From Pseudomonas taiwanensis DSM 21245 (lineage in GTDB: Bacteria; Pseudomonadota; Gammaproteobacteria; Pseudomonadales; Pseudomonadaceae): 64,000 nt of DNA. The stretch covers positions 62,001 to 126,000 of the forward strand of contig NZ_AUEC01000020.1 of NCBI RefSeq assembly GCF_000425785.1, read 5' to 3'. A model generated the notes under the pieces. That model was not told where the DNA came from. It ran no database searches and saw only the letters and a list, made by a program, of their open reading frames with translations. Position numbers and translations under genes: made by a program. Below, piece by piece: positions 16,249 through 24,407 of the stretch; position 1 is the first letter of the stretch; the number at the start of each line of letters is the position of its first letter.

Positions 16249-17478
16249 TCAGAACAGTACGCGGGAACGGATGGTGCCCTTGACGTGCTGCAGTTTCTCT
16301 TGCGCCAGGTCCGAGTACTCGGCGTCCACGTCGATTACCACGTAACCCACTTTCTCGTCGGTCTGCAGGAACTGACCGGAGATGTTGATGCCGTTTTCGG
16401 CGAAGACCTTGTTGATCTCGCTGAGTACGCCAGGGATGTTTTCGTGGATGTGCAGCAGGCGATGCTTGCCTGGGTGCGCTGGCAGGGCCACTTCCGGGAA
16501 GTTGACCGACGATACCGAGGTACCGTTGTCGCTGTACTTGACCAGCTTCTCGGCCACTTCCAGGCCGATGTTGGCCTGCGCTTCGGCGGTGGAACCACCG
16601 ATGTGCGGGGTCAGGATCACGTTGTCCAGGCCACGCAGCGGGCTTTCGAACTGCTCGTCGTTGGAGCGAGGCTCGACCGGGAATACGTCGATGGCGGCGC
16701 CGATCAGGTGCTTGTCCTTGATGGCGGCGGCCAGGTGATCCAGTTCGACCACGGTGCCACGGGCGGCGTTGATCAGGATCGAGCCCTTCTTCATCGCACG
16801 GATTTCCTTCTCGCCAATCATCCACTGGGTGGAGGGCAGCTCAGGAACGTGCAGCGAGACGATGTCGGCCAGGCCCAGCAGTTCGTGCAGGCTGGTGACC
16901 TGGGTGGCGTTACCCAGCGGCAGCTTGGTCAGCGGGTCGTAGAAGTAGACCTGCATGCCCAGGCTTTCGGCCAGGACCGACAGCTGGGTACCGATCGAGC
17001 CGTAGCCGACGATGCCCAGTTTCTTGCCACGGATTTCGAACGAGTTGGCCGCGCTCTTGATCCAGCCGCCACGGTGGCACGAGGCGTTTTTCTCAGGGAT
17101 GCCGCGCAGCAGCAGGATGGCTTCAGCCAGTACCAGTTCGGCCACCGAACGGGTGTTGGAGTACGGGGCGTTGAACACGGCGATGCCGCGCTCGCGGGCA
17201 GCGTTCAGGTCGACCTGGTTGGTACCGATGCAGAAGCAGCCGACAGCGACCAGTTTCTTGGCACTGTCGAAGATCTCTTCGGTCAGCTGGGTACGCGAGC
17301 GGATGCCGATGAAGTGGGCATCAGCGATCTTTTCCTTGAGTTCCGCCTCTGGCAGCGAGCCAGTGTGGTACTCGATATTGGTGTACCCGGCAGCCTTGAG
17401 GGTATCCACCGCGTTCTGGTGCACACCTTCAAGAAGAAGGAACCTGATCTTGCTCTTGTCGAGAGAAGTCTTGCTCAT
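16249..17478 (-). CDS. serA: D-3-phosphoglycerate dehydrogenase SerA
   Basis: A 409-residue enzyme that opens serine synthesis by oxidising 3-phosphoglycerate. The NAD-binding motif GIVGYGSIGTQLSVLAE is near residue 155. The catalytic Arg lies in LINAARGTVV and the His in ILTPHIGGSTAEAQ. The C-terminal ACT domain (from about 338: LLHIHENIPGVLSEINKVF) is the usual serine-feedback site. The length equals the E. coli-type enzyme. Serine feeds cysteine through the acetyltransferase EpsC encoded further on. It is divergent from the D-2-hydroxyglutarate dehydrogenase-like gene. Confidence 0.96.
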   Translation of the reverse strand: MSKTSLDKSKIRFLLLEGVHQNAVDTLKAAGYTNIEYHTGSLPEAELKEKIADAHFIGIRSRTQLTEEIFDSAKKLVAVGCFCIGTNQVDLNAARERGIAVFNAPYSNTRSVAELVLAEAILLLRGIPEKNASCHRGGWIKSAANSFEIRGKKLGIVGYGSIGTQLSVLAESLGMQVYFYDPLTKLPLGNATQVTSLHELLGLADIVSLHVPELPSTQWMIGEKEIRAMKKGSILINAARGTVVELDHLAAAIKDKHLIGAAIDVFPVEPRSNDEQFESPLRGLDNVILTPHIGGSTAEAQANIGLEVAEKLVKYSDNGTSVSSVNFPEVALPAHPGKHRLLHIHENIPGVLSEINKVFAENGINISGQFLQTDEKVGYVVIDVDAEYSDLAQEKLQHVKGTIRSRVLF

Positions 17479-17561
17479 CTGCGTAAACCTGTATCCCGGA
17501 GAAAAAATGGCGAGGGGGTAAAGCGGCGCGGTGTCGGCCTTAGCACGAACAGCAGGGGGGC

Positions 17562-17573
17562 TATGCTAGCATA
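17562..17573. promoter_or_regulatory. Perfect palindrome in the serA / flavoprotein divergent promoter region
   Basis: TATGCTAGCATA is a 12-base perfect palindrome lying between the two divergent starts. Each half, TATGCT, is also a fair -10 hexamer, one for each strand, so the site could be a shared operator or a pair of overlapping promoters. Confidence 0.45.
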
Positions 17574-17648
17574 CGCGACACAATCTGAGCTTATCCCGAC
17601 AGGTGAAGAGTGCTCAGGGTGACTATGAATAAGTCGAGAGTTCCGGCG

Positions 17649-19046
17649 ATGACCCACCCGGCGGTAATTGATGAACTGAAGACCCTGGTCGACCCTGGCC
17701 GGGTGCTGACCGACGCGGCTTCCCTTGATACCTACGGCAAGGACTGGACCAAGCATTTTCCCCCAGCACCCTCGGCCATCGTCTTTCCCAAGACGGTCGA
17801 GCAGGTACAGGCCATCGTCCGCTGGGCCAATTGCCACAAGGTCGCGCTGGTGCCTTCTGGCGGGCGGACCGGGCTTTCTGCCGGCGCCGTGGCGGCCAAC
17901 GGCGAAGTCGTCGTCGCTTTCGACTACATGAACCAGATTCTCGACTTCAATGCCTTCGACCGCACCGTGGTCTGTCAGCCGGGTGTCATCACCCGCCAAC
18001 TGCAATTGTTCGCCGAAGAACATGGCTTGTATTACCCGGTGGACTTCGCTTCCTCCGGCTCCAGTCAGATTGGCGGCAATATCGGCACCAATGCCGGTGG
18101 GATCAAGGTCATTCGCTACGGCATGACCCGCAACTGGGTCGCGGGCCTCAAGGTGGTCACTGGCAAGGGTGAACTGCTCGAATTGAACAAGGACCTGATC
18201 AAGAACGCCACAGGCTATGACCTTCGCCAGCTGTTCATCGGTGCCGAAGGTACGCTGGGCTTCGTGGTCGAGGCCACCATGCGCCTGGATCGCGCTGCGC
18301 GCAACCTTACTGCCATGGTGCTGGGCACACCGGACTTCGACTCGATCATGCCAGTGCTGCATGCCTTCCAGGCCAGGCTGGACCTGACCGCCTTCGAGTT
18401 CTTCTCCGACAAGGGCCTGGCCAAGATCATGGCACGAGGCGATGTGCCGGCACCGTTCGAGACCGACTGCCCGTTCTATGCCCTGCTGGAATTCGAGGCC
18501 AGCACCGAGGACGTCGCCAACGAGGCCCTGGCCACTTTCGAGCATTGCGTCGAGCAGGGCTGGGTGCTGGATGGGGTGATGAGCCAGAGCGAGACCCAGC
18601 TCAAGAACCTGTGGAAGCTACGCGAGTACCTGTCCGAGACCATCTCCCACTGGACGCCGTACAAGAACGACATCTCGGTCACCGTTTCGAAAGTGCCGGC
18701 TTTCCTGCGTGACATCGACGCCATTGTCGCCGAGCACTACCCGGACTACGAAGTGGTCTGGTATGGCCACATCGGCGACGGCAACCTGCACCTGAACATC
18801 CTCAAGCCCGACTCTATGAGCAAGGATGATTTCTTCGCCTCCTGTGCCAAGGTCAACAAGTGGGTGTTCGAGATCGTGCAGCGCTATGACGGCTCGATCT
18901 CCGCGGAGCACGGCGTAGGCATGACCAAGCGCGACTACCTGGGCTACAGCCGCTCGCCTGAAGAAATTGCCTGCATGAAGGCAATTAAGGCCGTCTTCGA
19001 CCCTAACGGGATCATGAATCCGGGTAAGATCTTCGCTCCTGAATAA
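17649..19046 (+). CDS. FAD-linked D-2-hydroxyglutarate dehydrogenase-like oxidase
   Basis: A protein of about 465 residues. The N-terminal FAD_binding_4 domain has the dinucleotide-contact region PSGGRTGLSAGAVAANGEVVV and SSGSSQIGGNIGTNAGG. The FAD-oxidase C domain ends VWYGHIGDGNLHLNI, ISAEHGVGMTKRDYL and FDPNGIMNPGKIF. In pseudomonads this enzyme removes D-2-hydroxyglutarate made as a by-product of SerA, which fits its position divergent from serA. In-frame starts also exist at 17610 (GTG) and 17625. ATG 17649 (MTHPAVIDEL) matches the family start best. D-lactate dehydrogenase activity is a less likely alternative. Confidence 0.88.
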   Translation: MTHPAVIDELKTLVDPGRVLTDAASLDTYGKDWTKHFPPAPSAIVFPKTVEQVQAIVRWANCHKVALVPSGGRTGLSAGAVAANGEVVVAFDYMNQILDFNAFDRTVVCQPGVITRQLQLFAEEHGLYYPVDFASSGSSQIGGNIGTNAGGIKVIRYGMTRNWVAGLKVVTGKGELLELNKDLIKNATGYDLRQLFIGAEGTLGFVVEATMRLDRAARNLTAMVLGTPDFDSIMPVLHAFQARLDLTAFEFFSDKGLAKIMARGDVPAPFETDCPFYALLEFEASTEDVANEALATFEHCVEQGWVLDGVMSQSETQLKNLWKLREYLSETISHWTPYKNDISVTVSKVPAFLRDIDAIVAEHYPDYEVVWYGHIGDGNLHLNILKPDSMSKDDFFASCAKVNKWVFEIVQRYDGSISAEHGVGMTKRDYLGYSRSPEEIACMKAIKAVFDPNGIMNPGKIFAPE

Positions 19047-19071
19047 AAAGCAGTATCCAGAGGAGTCGGCC

Positions 19072-19737
19072 ATGAGTTACCAGCACCAGTACGTAGACGG
19101 CACGCGCATCCACTTCCCACTGGGCAAGGTGGTGTGCATCGGCCGTAACTATGCCGAGCATGCCAAGGAACTGGACAACCCCATTCCCACCGAGCCGCTG
19201 CTGTTCATCAAGCCAGGCAGTTGCGTGGTGCCGCTGGAAGGTGGCTTCAAGATTCCGACCGACCGTGGCTCGGTTCACTACGAAGCGGAGATCGCAGTTC
19301 TGCTGGGCAAGCCGCTGTCCACCAAGCCGACCGAGGAAGAGGTGCTCGACGCTATTTCCGGTTATGCGCCAGCCCTGGACCTGACCCTGCGCGACGTGCA
19401 GGCCAAGCTCAAGGAAAAGGGCCTGCCGTGGGAGCTGAGCAAGAGCTTCGATGGTGCCTGCGTGCTGCCGCCGTTCGTTTCCGCCGCCAGCTTCGAGGAT
19501 CTGACCGACATTGGCATTCGCCTGACCATCAATGGCGAAGTGCGCCAGGATGGCAACAGCGCGATGATGCTCAACCCCATCGTGCCGATGATCCAGCACA
19601 TTGCCGCGCACTTTTCCCTGCAGGCGGGCGATGTGGTTCTGACCGGCACGCCAGCCGGCGTTGGCCCGTTCAGCGTGGGCGATGAGCTGGTGCTGGAGCT
19701 GCCGGGCGTCAGCCGTTTCGAAAGCCGCGTGCTCTGA
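19072..19737 (+). CDS. Fumarylacetoacetate hydrolase (FAH) family protein
   Basis: A 221-residue enzyme of the FAH superfamily. KVVCIGRNYAEHAKEL opens the fold. The metal ligands are in HYEAEIAVLLGK, and the conserved Lys/Asp region in DLTLRDVQAKLKEKGLPWELSKSFDGA; VVLTGTPAGVGPFSVGD closes it. Members act as acylpyruvases, oxaloacetate decarboxylases or tautomerases; the precise substrate is not visible. It starts 25 bases after the flavoprotein gene and is probably in the same operon, which suggests a role in keto-acid clean-up. Confidence 0.88.
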   Translation: MSYQHQYVDGTRIHFPLGKVVCIGRNYAEHAKELDNPIPTEPLLFIKPGSCVVPLEGGFKIPTDRGSVHYEAEIAVLLGKPLSTKPTEEEVLDAISGYAPALDLTLRDVQAKLKEKGLPWELSKSFDGACVLPPFVSAASFEDLTDIGIRLTINGEVRQDGNSAMMLNPIVPMIQHIAAHFSLQAGDVVLTGTPAGVGPFSVGDELVLELPGVSRFESRVL

Positions 19738-19740
19738 CGG

Positions 19741-19835
19741 CTGGCCTGCCGGCATCGCCGGATATCGCCGGCAAGCCGGCTCCCACAGGTTGCACGGTTT
19801 GACCGGGGAGCCGGCTTGTCGGCCAGGTGGCCTTC
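19741..19835. repeat. REP-type palindromic element
   Basis: Several inverted modules around gccggcaagccggctcccac and its counterpart ggggagccggcttgtcggcc. It fills the space between the FAH-family gene and the first SdiA-regulated gene. Confidence 0.7.
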
Positions 19836-19941
19836 AGCGCGTGTGCAAGACAGTTTTTTCACAAACCATCTGGATAATGCGCTGATCATCGTCCATCTAC
19901 CGGCGCCAGCGTTAGCCCGGCACATTCCAGGAACTCTTCGC

Positions 19942-20868
19942 ATGGCTCCCTCCCCCAGCGCCTCTGCCACCTCCCGTCACAAGCGTCGCTTCTTCCTGCG
20001 CTGGCCGTTCGGGCTGGCCGTGGCGGCCGTGATCGGTTACGGCGTTGCCGTGGCGATGCACTGGGATGACCGGGGGCTGCTGTGGGTCAAGGAGCGCTTC
20101 GAGAGCTCGGCCGAACGCAGCGAGAGCGTCTGGCTGCCGAACTATCGGGTTGACATCGACGCCAAGGTCTTGCCGGGCATGGAGGACGACGAGGCATCGG
20201 ACCTGTCCTTCAACCCGCGCACCCGCACCCTGTTCGCCGTCATGGGCAAGAATCCGTTCCTGGTCGAGTTGAGCCTCGATGGCGATGTGCTGCGCAAGAT
20301 GCCACTCAACGGCTGGGAGAACCCCGAAGGCGTCGCTGTGCTGGAGGACGGGCACCTGGCCATTGTCGACGAGCGCCGCCACGACCTGACCCTGGTCAAG
20401 GTGGATGAGCACACCACGGCCTTGAACCGAACCGACTTCCAGAGCTACGACTTGGGTGAGTCGGTCAAGAGCAACAAGGGCTACGAATCGGTGGCCTGGG
20501 ACCCCCTGCGACAGCGGCTGGTCATCGGGGAAGAACGCCCGCCGAAGCTATTCACCTGGAGCACCGATGGCCGCAGCCCTTTGAAGGGCGAGAAGCAATC
20601 GCTGCCTAATGACGAACTGGACCTGCGCAACCTGTCGGCCCTTGACGTTGACCCGCGTACCGGCCATTTGCTCGCGCTGTCGGCTGACTCCAACATGCTG
20701 CTTGAGCTGGACGAACAGGGCCTGCAAGTCAGCTTCATGACGCTGCTGGGCGGTTTCAACGGCCTGGAAGACACCGTGCCGCGTGCCGAGGGGGTGGCCA
20801 TGGATGACCAAGGCAACCTGTACATGGTCAGCGAGCCCAACCTGTTCTATCGCTTCAGAAAAGACTGA
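19942..20868 (+). CDS. SdiA-regulated (YjiK-like) beta-propeller protein, copy 1
   Basis: A 308-residue protein with a short cytoplasmic N-terminus, one membrane helix (about residues 18-40) and a periplasmic beta-propeller of the SdiA-regulated family. Repeated blade motifs include DEASDLSFNPRTRTLFAVMG, NPEGVAVLEDGHLAIVDERR and PRAEGVAMDDQGNLYMVSEP. The name comes from E. coli yjiK; the function is unknown. ATG 19942 is chosen because the frame upstream to 19816 crosses a REP element. A close paralogue follows 90 bases downstream. Confidence 0.85.
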   Translation: MAPSPSASATSRHKRRFFLRWPFGLAVAAVIGYGVAVAMHWDDRGLLWVKERFESSAERSESVWLPNYRVDIDAKVLPGMEDDEASDLSFNPRTRTLFAVMGKNPFLVELSLDGDVLRKMPLNGWENPEGVAVLEDGHLAIVDERRHDLTLVKVDEHTTALNRTDFQSYDLGESVKSNKGYESVAWDPLRQRLVIGEERPPKLFTWSTDGRSPLKGEKQSLPNDELDLRNLSALDVDPRTGHLLALSADSNMLLELDEQGLQVSFMTLLGGFNGLEDTVPRAEGVAMDDQGNLYMVSEPNLFYRFRKD

Positions 20869-20958
20869 AGATTGCTTCGGGCCATTCTTACGCCAGCATT
20901 AAGCTTTACTTCAGTTGATCATGGTTAGATTCGCCATCCTCACGTCGAGTCTGCCGTT

Positions 20959-21870
20959 ATGCGCCGTTTTGTCCGCCCGCCACTGATCCTTGCCACCTTC
21001 GGTTTGCTTGCCTTGTGCATGTTGGTGGTGGCCGGCTATGAGTTTCGCCTGTTCGAGCGGGGCTGGTTCAACCTGAAGACCTGGTGGCAGCCTGCGCAGC
21101 AGAGCATCGGCCTGGATCGCTACCGGGTGGTGGTCGAGGCGCAACCTGTCGAAGGGCTGGACGATGACGTTTCGGCGCTGACCTACGACCCCGACCGCAA
21201 GACCCTCTTCACAGTGACCAACAAGCGCTCGGAATTGATCGAGCTGTCGTTGGCTGGCCGCATTCTACGCCGTGTTCCATTGACCGGGTTCGGCGATCCC
21301 GAAGCTGTGGAGTACGTCGGGCCGAACAGCTACGTGATCACCGACGAACGCCAGCAGCGGTTGATCCGTGTGCGTCTGGACGATGACACGATGTTCCTTG
21401 ATGCCCATGATGCCGAGCAACTGACGCTGGGCATTGGCCTGAACGGAAACAAGGGCTTCGAGGGCCTGGCATACGACTCGGCGGGCAAGCGCCTGTTCGT
21501 GGCCAAGGAGCGGGATCCGATGATGATCTATGAGGTTCATGGCTTCCCGCATGCCAACCCCGAACAGCCCTACGCCGTGCATGTGGTGCAGGACCGCGAG
21601 CGCGATTCACGGCTGTTCGTACGGGACCTGTCGAGCCTGCAGTTCGATGAGCGCAGCGGGCACTTGCTGGCGCTGTCCGACGAGTCGCGCCTGGTGCTGG
21701 AACTGGATGTGGAGGGCCGGCCGCTGAGCTCCTTGTCGCTGCGCAAGGGCTATCAGGGGTTGAAGGAAACGGTACCGCAGGCAGAGGGTATCGCCATGGA
21801 TGAAGCCGGAACGATCTACCTGGTCAGCGAGCCGAATCTGTTCTACGTGTTCAAGCAGCCGGCTGACTGA
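20959..21870 (+). CDS. SdiA-regulated (YjiK-like) beta-propeller protein, copy 2
   Basis: A 303-residue protein with the same layout as its upstream neighbour: an N-terminal membrane helix (LILATFGLLALCMLVVAGYEF) and a periplasmic propeller. Aligned motifs are DDVSALTYDPDRKTLFTVTN, DPEAVEYVGPNSYVITDERQ and PQAEGIAMDEAGTIYLVSEP. The two are clearly a tandem duplication that has since diverged. The 90-base gap between them is AT-richer than the genes and may hold a second promoter. It converges with tcyN, leaving 26 bases. Confidence 0.85.
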   Translation: MRRFVRPPLILATFGLLALCMLVVAGYEFRLFERGWFNLKTWWQPAQQSIGLDRYRVVVEAQPVEGLDDDVSALTYDPDRKTLFTVTNKRSELIELSLAGRILRRVPLTGFGDPEAVEYVGPNSYVITDERQQRLIRVRLDDDTMFLDAHDAEQLTLGIGLNGNKGFEGLAYDSAGKRLFVAKERDPMMIYEVHGFPHANPEQPYAVHVVQDRERDSRLFVRDLSSLQFDERSGHLLALSDESRLVLELDVEGRPLSSLSLRKGYQGLKETVPQAEGIAMDEAGTIYLVSEPNLFYVFKQPAD

Positions 21871-21896
21871 AGGTCCAGCGCGCCGGCTGATGGCCT

Positions 21897-22661
21897 TCAA
21901 TCGCCGGCCGCAGTTCCCAGGAACTTGCGCAGGAACTGCCGTGTGCGCTCTTCCTTGGGGTTGGCGAACAGTGCCTTGGCCTCGCCCTGTTCCACGATCA
22001 CGCCCTTGTCGAAGAAAATCACCCGGTTCGCCACGTCGCGAGCAAAGCTCATCTCGTGGGTGACGATGATCATGGTGCGTTTTTCCTCGGCCAGCCCACG
22101 GATGGTGGCCAGCACTTCTCCGACCAGCTCGGGGTCGAGCGCCGACGTCGGCTCGTCGAACAGGATGACTTCCGGCTCCATGGCCAGGGCGCGGGCAATG
22201 GCGACCCGTTGCTGCTGGCCACCGGACAGGCGCCGTGGGTAGGCATCTTCCTTGCCAGCCAGGCCCACCTTGGCCAATAACCGCCGGCCCAATTCCGCCG
22301 CTTGTGCTTTCGGGGTCTTCTTGACGATCACCGGCCCCTCGATCACGTTTTCCAGGGCCGTGCGGTGGGGGAACAGGTTGAAGTTCTGGAACACGAAGCC
22401 GGCTTGCTGGCGCAGCTGGCGGATTGCACCTTGCTGGCTACCCAGCGGGCGGTTGGCATCGATGCGAATGTTGCCGATCTGGATCTGCCCGGCATCAGGG
22501 GTTTCCAGCAGGTTCAGGCAGCGCAGGAAGGTGGTCTTGCCCGAGCCGCTGGGGCCGATGATGGCCACCACTTCGCCGGGCTGCACCGTCAGGTCGATAC
22601 CGTTGAGCACGGTCTGGCCCTTGAACTGCTTGGTCAGGCCTTTTACTTCGATCATGCTCAA
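21897..22661 (-). CDS. tcyN: L-cystine ABC transporter ATP-binding protein TcyN
   Basis: A 254-residue polar-amino-acid type ATPase with Walker [10 protein letters not shown], signature RLSGGQQQR, Walker B VILFDEPTSALD and switch His in IIVTHEMSFARDVANR. It powers the TcyJ/TcyL system. It overlaps tcyL by 4 bases (ATGA), so translation is coupled. It is third in the operon tcyJ-tcyL-tcyN. General polar amino-acid uptake is the alternative; cystine is favoured by the binding protein and the sulfur context. Confidence 0.88.
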   Translation of the reverse strand: MSMIEVKGLTKQFKGQTVLNGIDLTVQPGEVVAIIGPSGSGKTTFLRCLNLLETPDAGQIQIGNIRIDANRPLGSQQGAIRQLRQQAGFVFQNFNLFPHRTALENVIEGPVIVKKTPKAQAAELGRRLLAKVGLAGKEDAYPRRLSGGQQQRVAIARALAMEPEVILFDEPTSALDPELVGEVLATIRGLAEEKRTMIIVTHEMSFARDVANRVIFFDKGVIVEQGEAKALFANPKEERTRQFLRKFLGTAAGD

Positions 22662-23326
22662 TGCTCCTGGTCGTGCTGGTTGACCCGCGCTTCCATGCGG
22701 TTCTGGAAGTGCGCGAGGATGCTGCAGAGAATCCAGTAGATCACCGCAACAGCCAGGTACATGGTGAAGACTTCGAAGGTGCGTGCGGTGATCAACTGCG
22801 CCTGGCGGAACAGCTCTGGCACCTGGATGGTCGCCGCGAGGGCAGTGTCCTTGACCAATGAAATGAAGCTGTTACCCAACGGCGGCAGTGCGGTTCGCAA
22901 GGCCTGCGGCAGGATGGCCCGGCGCATGGCCTGGGTGCGGGTCATGCCGATACTGGCGGCGGCTTCCCACTGGCCGCGGTCGATCGACGAGATGGCCGCC
23001 CGCAGGATTTCGCAGATGTAGGCCGCCATGTTCAGCGACAGGCCGATCAGCGATGCCGGGATCGGATCGAGCTCGATACCGATCTGTGGCATGCCGAAAT
23101 AGATGACGAACAACTGCACCAGCAGGGGTGTGCCCCGGAAGAACGACACGTAGACACGTGCCAGCCAGTTCAGTGGCAGGATTTTCGACAGGCGCATCAG
23201 TGCCAGGGCAAACCCCAGCACAAGGCCGAAGAACATGCCGCCGACACTGAGCAGTACCGTATAACCCGCGCCCTTGAGCAGGAAGGGCGCGGAATCGACA
23301 ACGAGTTGCAGGCTTTCAGCGATCAT
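22658..23326 (-). CDS. tcyL: L-cystine ABC transporter permease TcyL
   Basis: A 222-residue inner-membrane permease of the HisM/YecS type. It has about five helices and the EAA-type loop (EAAASIGMTRTQAMRRAILPQALRTALPPLGNSFI). FFRGTPLLVQLFVIYFGMPQI is a hallmark of the amino-acid permease family. It overlaps both neighbours by 4 bases. Confidence 0.88.
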   Translation of the reverse strand: MIAESLQLVVDSAPFLLKGAGYTVLLSVGGMFFGLVLGFALALMRLSKILPLNWLARVYVSFFRGTPLLVQLFVIYFGMPQIGIELDPIPASLIGLSLNMAAYICEILRAAISSIDRGQWEAAASIGMTRTQAMRRAILPQALRTALPPLGNSFISLVKDTALAATIQVPELFRQAQLITARTFEVFTMYLAVAVIYWILCSILAHFQNRMEARVNQHDQEH

Positions 23327-24117
23327 TTAGTGACATCGGCACCGAAGTATTTCTCGGACAGCTTGGCCAGCGTGCCGTCAGCCTTGAGCTTGTCCAGCGC
23401 CTTGTTGATGGCCGCCAGCAGCTCAGGCTCGCCCTTGCGCAAGGCAACACCGGACTCCAGGCGCGAGAACGCATCGCCGGCCAGTTGGGTGTCCTTGGCT
23501 TTCTGCGCGTACTCCAGCGCGGCCAAACGATCGATCAGGATCGCGTCGATGCGGCCGTTGCGCAGGTCGGCGAACTTGCTTGGGTCATCTTCATAGGTGC
23601 GCACATCGGCTTGCGGGACGTCCTGTTTCACCCACTGTTCGTAGTTGGTGCCCAGGCCCACGCCGACCTTCTTGCCCGCCAGGTCTGCCGCCTTGTGGAT
23701 GTTCAGCTGGTCAGCCTTCTTCTTCAGGATCAGGGCCTGGATACCGGAGACGGTGTAGGGCTCGGAGAAGTCGTACTTCTTCTTGCGCTCCTCGGAAATG
23801 GTGACCTGGTTGATCACCACGTCCAGGCGCTTGGATTCCAGTGCCGCGAGAATGCCATCCCATTTGGTCGGCTGGACCTTGGCCTTCACCCCAAGCTCTT
23901 TGGCCAGCAGCTCGGAAAGCTCCACTTCGAAGCCGGTCAGCTTGCCGTTTTCGTCCTGGAAGCTGAAGGGGGGATAGGTGCCTTCCAGGCCGACGTTGAT
24001 CACGCCTTTTTCCTGGATGGTTTTCAGTTGCTCGCCAGCGAAGGCCTGGCTGAGCAGACCGGCGCCCAGCAGGACGGCCAGGGTAGCGTTGAGTAGCGGT
24101 TTGGCAAATTTCGGCAT
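23323..24117 (-). CDS. tcyJ: Periplasmic L-cystine-binding protein TcyJ
   Basis: A 264-residue family-3 solute-binding protein with a signal peptide ending near AFA-GEQL. It resembles E. coli FliY/TcyJ: INVGLEGTYPPFSFQDENGKLTGFEVELSELLAKEL, then LAALESKRLDVVINQVTISEERKKKYDFSEPYT. Both lobes are complete, unlike the short protein at 14939-15454. First gene of the tcyJLN operon. An AT-rich promoter region lies between it and the divergent epsC gene. It supplies cystine as a sulfur source. Confidence 0.88.
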   Translation of the reverse strand: MPKFAKPLLNATLAVLLGAGLLSQAFAGEQLKTIQEKGVINVGLEGTYPPFSFQDENGKLTGFEVELSELLAKELGVKAKVQPTKWDGILAALESKRLDVVINQVTISEERKKKYDFSEPYTVSGIQALILKKKADQLNIHKAADLAGKKVGVGLGTNYEQWVKQDVPQADVRTYEDDPSKFADLRNGRIDAILIDRLAALEYAQKAKDTQLAGDAFSRLESGVALRKGEPELLAAINKALDKLKADGTLAKLSEKYFGADVTK

Positions 24118-24149
24118 GACAGGCCCCGCGCTTGTTGTGGAAGTAGTGG

Positions 24150-24280
24150 TTGGCGACTATAGGGGTGAATTTGATAGGTCGGGAAATAATAAAAAATCAG
24201 GTTGTTATTCCTAAATCCCGATTTTGAATCAGCTTATGCCCGAGTTAGCTCAGGATGGAATAAAGCGTTGTTTTTTCCAA
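24150..24280. promoter_or_regulatory. AT-rich divergent region between tcyJ and epsC, candidate CysB-type sites
   Basis: On the minus strand GGAATAAC (24204-24211) is followed by a long AT tract, a -10-like CTATAG and the tcyJ start. On the plus strand a second GGAATAAA (24257-24264) faces epsC. These are the same element type as before oscA, ssuE and lsfA. A REP-like stretch (about 24325-24372) follows before epsC. Confidence 0.45.
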
Positions 24281-24407
24281 GGGGGAGAATTGACGTATCG
24301 TGGGACAAAAGGCTGGCACTTCCTTTGTGGGCGGCGGATGCCGTAGCCGACAAGCCGGTTGCTACAGGGGATGCGTGCCTATTCGAGAACACCGGCAGGA
24401 GAACACC

